Part shown: positions 51,464 through 53,765 of the stretch, piece after piece
Position numbering within the stretch: position 1 is the stretch's first letter
Layout of the letters: the number at the start of each line of letters is the position of its first letter
Origin: an uncultured Lachnospiraceae bacterium
GTDB taxonomy: Bacteria; Bacillota; Clostridia; Lachnospirales; Lachnospiraceae
Assembly (NCBI GenBank): GCA_910584945.1
Contig: CAJUDY010000026.1
Span: forward strand, 1 to 53,765
Length of the DNA: 53,765 bases
Direction of reading: 5' to 3'
Position numbers and translations under genes: made by a program
Notes under the pieces: generated by a model
Database searches by the model: none
What the model was told of the DNA's origin: nothing
The model's input: the letters and a program-made list of their open reading frames with translations, nothing else

Positions 51464-51721
51464 ATGGACGAGAAAACGATGGTCAGTGATGCGCTGGTAG
51501 GCATCAACGGGGAACTGAAAATGTATGCGGAGTATATCACCCAGAGCGAGAACCCGCAGTTGAAGCAGACGCTCAAGCAGATGCGGAATAAGACCGAGAC
51601 CGCACAGGAGCAGCTGTATCAGATCGCACGGGAGAAGTCGTATTATGTGCCGGCTTCCAAGGCGACGAAGGAAGAGATTGAGCATGTGAAGTCGCTGTTT
51701 AAGCCGGAGTCGATGCTGTAA
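51464..51721 (+). CDS. CotF-like spore coat protein
   Basis: An 85-residue, helical protein of the coat F type: MVSDALVGINGELKMYAEYI, then TLKQMRNKTETAQEQLYQIA, with the YYVPA segment near 61-65 that is typical of the CotF end. Related proteins are spore coat parts, though some clostridial members have no proven location. TAGGAGGG precedes the ATG at 51464; a TTG two codons earlier is less likely. Element B lies 36 nt after it. Confidence 0.72.
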   Translation: MDEKTMVSDALVGINGELKMYAEYITQSENPQLKQTLKQMRNKTETAQEQLYQIAREKSYYVPASKATKEEIEHVKSLFKPESML

Positions 51722-51756
51722 AACCGGATACCCGGACAATTCGGACATCCGGACGC

Positions 51757-51919
51757 CCGGACGCCCGCTGCAGGCTGATATTCCTTACAGACCCCGCTCG
51801 CGCTTAGGGAGGAGACGCAGCGGTACTAAGTTCGTGCGGCGCGTGCCGCTTGCACTCACTAAGTGCCGGCGCTCCTCTATGGGTCTTTCAGGAACATCAG
51901 CCTGCAGCGGGCTGTTTTT
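51757..51919. repeat. Structured intergenic repeat, element B
   Basis: Second copy of the element at 12047-12194. The outer arms (51764-51785 and 51890-51911) are complementary at 21 of 22 positions; AGACCC (51789-51794) pairs with GGGTCT (51881-51886); CTTAG (51803-51807) with CTAAG (51826-51830); and a GCGGC/GCCGC hairpin (51837-51848) forms an extra branch missing in copy A. The right arm is followed by GCTG and five Ts, so it could also end transcription of the CotF-like pair. The rest of the gap to the riboswitch holds no gene. Confidence 0.75.
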
Positions 51920-52005
51920 GATGGGCGGGTGGGGTTATACAGCGATGAGTGATGAGAGGGGAGTGATGAGAGGAGGATATTTTTTGGGAAAATATTTTTG
52001 GGGTA

Positions 52006-52034
52006 TTTACAGGAGAGGGAGATGGGAGTATAAT
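52006..52034 (+). promoter_or_regulatory. Promoter of the FMN riboswitch-ribU transcript
   Basis: TTTACA at 52006-52011 and TATAAT at 52029-52034 with a 17-nt spacer; the start of transcription is expected about 50 nt before the aptamer. Confidence 0.7.
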
Positions 52035-52088
52035 ATAAAAAGCAGAGAAATGTTACTGCAATTGCTTGATTCATAACTGAATACGTAG

Positions 52089-52218
52089 AGTCTTTGTGGC
52101 AGGGTGTGAGTCCCTACCGATGGTATAGTCCATGACCCGCTTTGGCGGCTGATCCGGTGACCTTTTGTTTTTAGAAGGAATTCCGGAACCGACGGTATAG
52201 TCCGGATGAGAAAAGACA
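52089..52218 (+). ncRNA. FMN riboswitch (RFN element)
   Basis: The conserved RFN blocks are present in order: GGCAGGGTG...TCCCTACCGA with GGTATAGTCC, then GACCCGC...GCTGATCCGGTGA, and CCGACGGTATAGTCCGGATG followed by AGAAAAGAC. The P1 ends GTCTTT (52090-52095) and AAAAGAC (52211-52217) pair. FMN binding should favour the terminator at 52236-52262 and so shut down ribU when flavin is plentiful. Confidence 0.92.
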
Positions 52219-52235
52219 TTTTCTGCAAACTTGTG

Positions 52236-52262
52236 CCCGGAGACTTTGTCGCCGGTTTTTTT
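52236..52262 (+). terminator. Riboswitch terminator
   Basis: CCGG-A-GAC (52237-52244) pairs with GTC-G-CCGG (52248-52255) around a TTT loop, followed by seven Ts: the expression platform of the FMN riboswitch. Confidence 0.85.
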
Positions 52263-52345
52263 ATGCACGGGCCCACACAGGAGTGCATGGGAAAATTTTC
52301 GGGGGCAGGGGAGCCGGAGAATATTTTTTTGAAGGAGGATTCAGG

Positions 52346-53008
52346 ATGAATCGAACACATGACACAGTAAAACCAGTTGAAAGAGCGGCAGAGGGGCTGA
52401 ACCATACGGCCAGGGCGAAGGTGAGGAGTATTGCGTTTATCGGGCTTATGGGGGCCCTCAGCACCGTATTGATGCTGCTTCGTTTTCCGCTTCCATTTTT
52501 ACCGCCCTTTTTGTCCTTTGACCTGTCGGGGGTCATGGAGATCCTGGGGGGCTATATGTTCGGGCCGGTGGCGGCGTTCTTTATTATTCTGATCAAACTG
52601 CTTTTGCAGCTGATGATCCAGGGAAGCCTTTCGTTTGGAACGGGAGAACTGCAGGGGCTGATCTTAAGCTGCGCTTACGTGATGCCGGCGCTGTTCGTCT
52701 ACCACTGGAAGAAATCCAAGAAGACGGCAATCCTGGGGATGCTGCTGAGCACTGTGGCAGTATCGGTGGTGGCGGTGATCACGAATCTGTATCTGATCAT
52801 TCCATTTTATGCGACGCTTTTCGGCATGACCATGGAGGACATTATCGCCATGTGCAGCGCGGTGAACCCGGCGGTGAAAGACGCGGCGACCATGGTGATC
52901 ATGGGGATTGTGCCCTTTAACCTGATCAAATACGGGGCGACCTCCGTCGTGACCTTCCTGGTCTACAAGCGACTGAGCAGAGTGATCAGAGGGATCATCA
53001 ATCAATAA
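52346..53008 (+). CDS. ribU: Riboflavin ECF transporter substrate subunit RibU
   Basis: S-component that binds riboflavin for an ECF-type importer. The 220-residue protein has a hydrophilic start and about six membrane segments; PFLPPFLSFDLSGVMEILGG near 52-71 and LLLQLMIQGSLSFGTGELQG near 92-111 are the RibU cores. GAAGGAGGA lies before the ATG at 52346; an in-frame ATG at 52283 lies in the riboswitch tail. Control by the FMN riboswitch strongly supports flavin as substrate. The ECF ATPases and T-component are not nearby, as expected for a shared module. Confidence 0.93.
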   Translation: MNRTHDTVKPVERAAEGLNHTARAKVRSIAFIGLMGALSTVLMLLRFPLPFLPPFLSFDLSGVMEILGGYMFGPVAAFFIILIKLLLQLMIQGSLSFGTGELQGLILSCAYVMPALFVYHWKKSKKTAILGMLLSTVAVSVVAVITNLYLIIPFYATLFGMTMEDIIAMCSAVNPAVKDAATMVIMGIVPFNLIKYGATSVVTFLVYKRLSRVIRGIINQ

Positions 53009-53030
53009 ACGGACAGGAGACAGATAGAAT

Positions 53031-53516
53031 ATGAAATTTACGTTAGACAAAGGGATTACCTACCAGCAGGCGGTGGACCGCATGTTTGAGATGCTGGGAG
53101 ACTGGAAGATCATGGCCCTCGCGTCCAGTTTGAACGACTACGTGATGGTGCGCAACGTGAGCTGCCTGTTCTATGACGAGAAGATTTACTTCAAGACGGA
53201 CAAGAACTTCCGCAAGACAAAGCAGCTTCTTGAAAACCCTCAGGTGGCTGTCTGCTGGAGCGGCGTGCAGGTGGAAGGCCTTGCAGCCAACAAGGGGCTG
53301 GTGGTGGATGAACCGGGCCAGCGCTTCGCCGAGGGTTACAAAAAGCACCTGTGGGAGAGCTACAACAAGTACAGCCACGAGGACACCGAGATCCTGATCG
53401 AGATCACCCCCCGGTACGTGGAGATCTGGGACACCAGCGACGACGGATACGCTTTTCAGCTCTTTCTTGATTTTGAGAAGAAGAGCGTGGAAGTGAAGCC
53501 GTATGATGAAAAATAA
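53031..53516 (+). CDS. Pyridoxamine 5'-phosphate oxidase-like flavin-binding protein
   Basis: A 161-residue protein of the FMN-binding split-barrel (PNPOx-like) superfamily. The order of strands is clear: MALASSLNDYVMVRNVSCLF near 28-47, KIYFKTDKNFRKTKQLLENP near 51-70, VAVCWSGVQVEGLA near 72-85, and a C-terminal TPRYVEIWDTSD. Such proteins bind FMN or related cofactors; substrate unknown. CAGGAGA lies before the ATG, 22 nt after ribU, so it is probably under the same FMN riboswitch. Confidence 0.78.
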   Translation: MKFTLDKGITYQQAVDRMFEMLGDWKIMALASSLNDYVMVRNVSCLFYDEKIYFKTDKNFRKTKQLLENPQVAVCWSGVQVEGLAANKGLVVDEPGQRFAEGYKKHLWESYNKYSHEDTEILIEITPRYVEIWDTSDDGYAFQLFLDFEKKSVEVKPYDEK

Positions 53517-53546
53517 TATTTAGCAGATTGCATTCTGGTGGAGAAT

Positions 53547-53717
53547 GTGCTAGTGTGCTGACCTGATTACTTTCAGCCAAATGACATAGAATGAATTTTC
53601 AGTCTGCAAGGCGTTGGAGGGAGGCGATGCGGTGGCATCGTTGACCGACAACAACGCAGCAGATGGAAATTAAGACAAGTCATTTGGCGAAATGTAATCC
53701 GGTCAGTACACTAGTAC
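53547..53717. repeat. Long nested hairpin, element D
   Basis: Arms of 39 nt (53547-53585 and 53679-53717) are complementary at about 33 positions. Inside, AATTTTCAGTCTGC pairs with GCAGATGGAAATT, then GCGTTG with CAACGC, then CGATGC with GCATCG around a GGTG loop, giving one long rod-like structure. No coding frame is present. The last bases of the window contain another pair, CTGTATCCG (53717-53725) with CGGATACAG (53746-53754). Confidence 0.75.
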
Positions 53718-53765
53718 TGTATCCGATTTGTTTTCAAAGTATAACCGGATACAGCTTTGCCAGCT

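Noticed and set aside
51834..52076. An 80-codon frame between element B and the riboswitch
   Set aside because: It starts inside the structured repeat, ends just before the riboswitch, has no ribosome binding site and contains the promoter of ribU.

Overview
The window looks like a chromosomal segment of a spore-forming, Gram-positive anaerobe of the Clostridia, most likely a Lachnospiraceae (Clostridium cluster XIVa) member. The basis is a moderately GC-rich coding style, strong AGGAGG-type ribosome binding sites, the sporulation genes spoIVB and spo0A, a CotF-like coat gene pair, and the gene order yqhY-nusB-xseA-xseB-ispA-dxs-tlyA-nadK-argR-recN-spoIVB, which is the classic neighbourhood of spo0A in Firmicutes. 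All taxonomic and functional calls come from reading the sequence; no search was run.

Layout. 1-1.8 kb: prfC with its own consensus promoter. 1.8-12.0 kb: the conserved housekeeping/sporulation operon from yqhY to spoIVB. 12.0-18.9 kb: a structured repeat (element A), an S51-type peptidase, then a PocR-AraC regulator divergent from a four-gene sugar catabolic operon (FucI-like isomerase, FGGY kinase, class II aldolase, DUF4432 epimerase-like protein). 18.9-22.8 kb: a HEAT-repeat protein of unknown role, an FAD oxidoreductase with a Cys cluster, and a cytidylate-kinase-like protein. 22.8-29.8 kb: a polar amino-acid ABC importer, an Rpn/YhgA-like PD-(D/E)XK protein, and a TrpXYZ-type ABC importer. 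29.9-36.8 kb: two metallopeptidases (M18, M24B), a MATE pump, a large hairpin element (C), rhomboid, TerD and Gx-transporter genes. 36.9-41.9 kb: glgB followed by a graveyard of a broken AgrA-like regulator, an IS110 remnant, a broken AgrC-like kinase, a truncated ISL3 element and a probable gene fragment. 41.9-48.6 kb: a two-component system divergent from an RND efflux adaptor/pump pair. 48.8-53.8 kb: spo0A, glgA, a CotF-like pair, a second copy of the structured repeat (element B), an FMN riboswitch with ribU and a flavin-binding split-barrel protein, then another long hairpin element (D).

The most notable large-scale feature is that spoIVB and spo0A, normally neighbours, are 36.8 kb apart. 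One copy of the same structured repeat (A/B) lies directly behind spoIVB and the other lies 2.1 kb behind spo0A. The spo0A gene keeps a consensus promoter and a perfect Spo0A box. The best candidates for something undescribed are the PocR-controlled sugar operon with no obvious known substrate, and the families of intergenic structured repeats (A/B, C, D and a 42-nt hairpin with compensatory changes).
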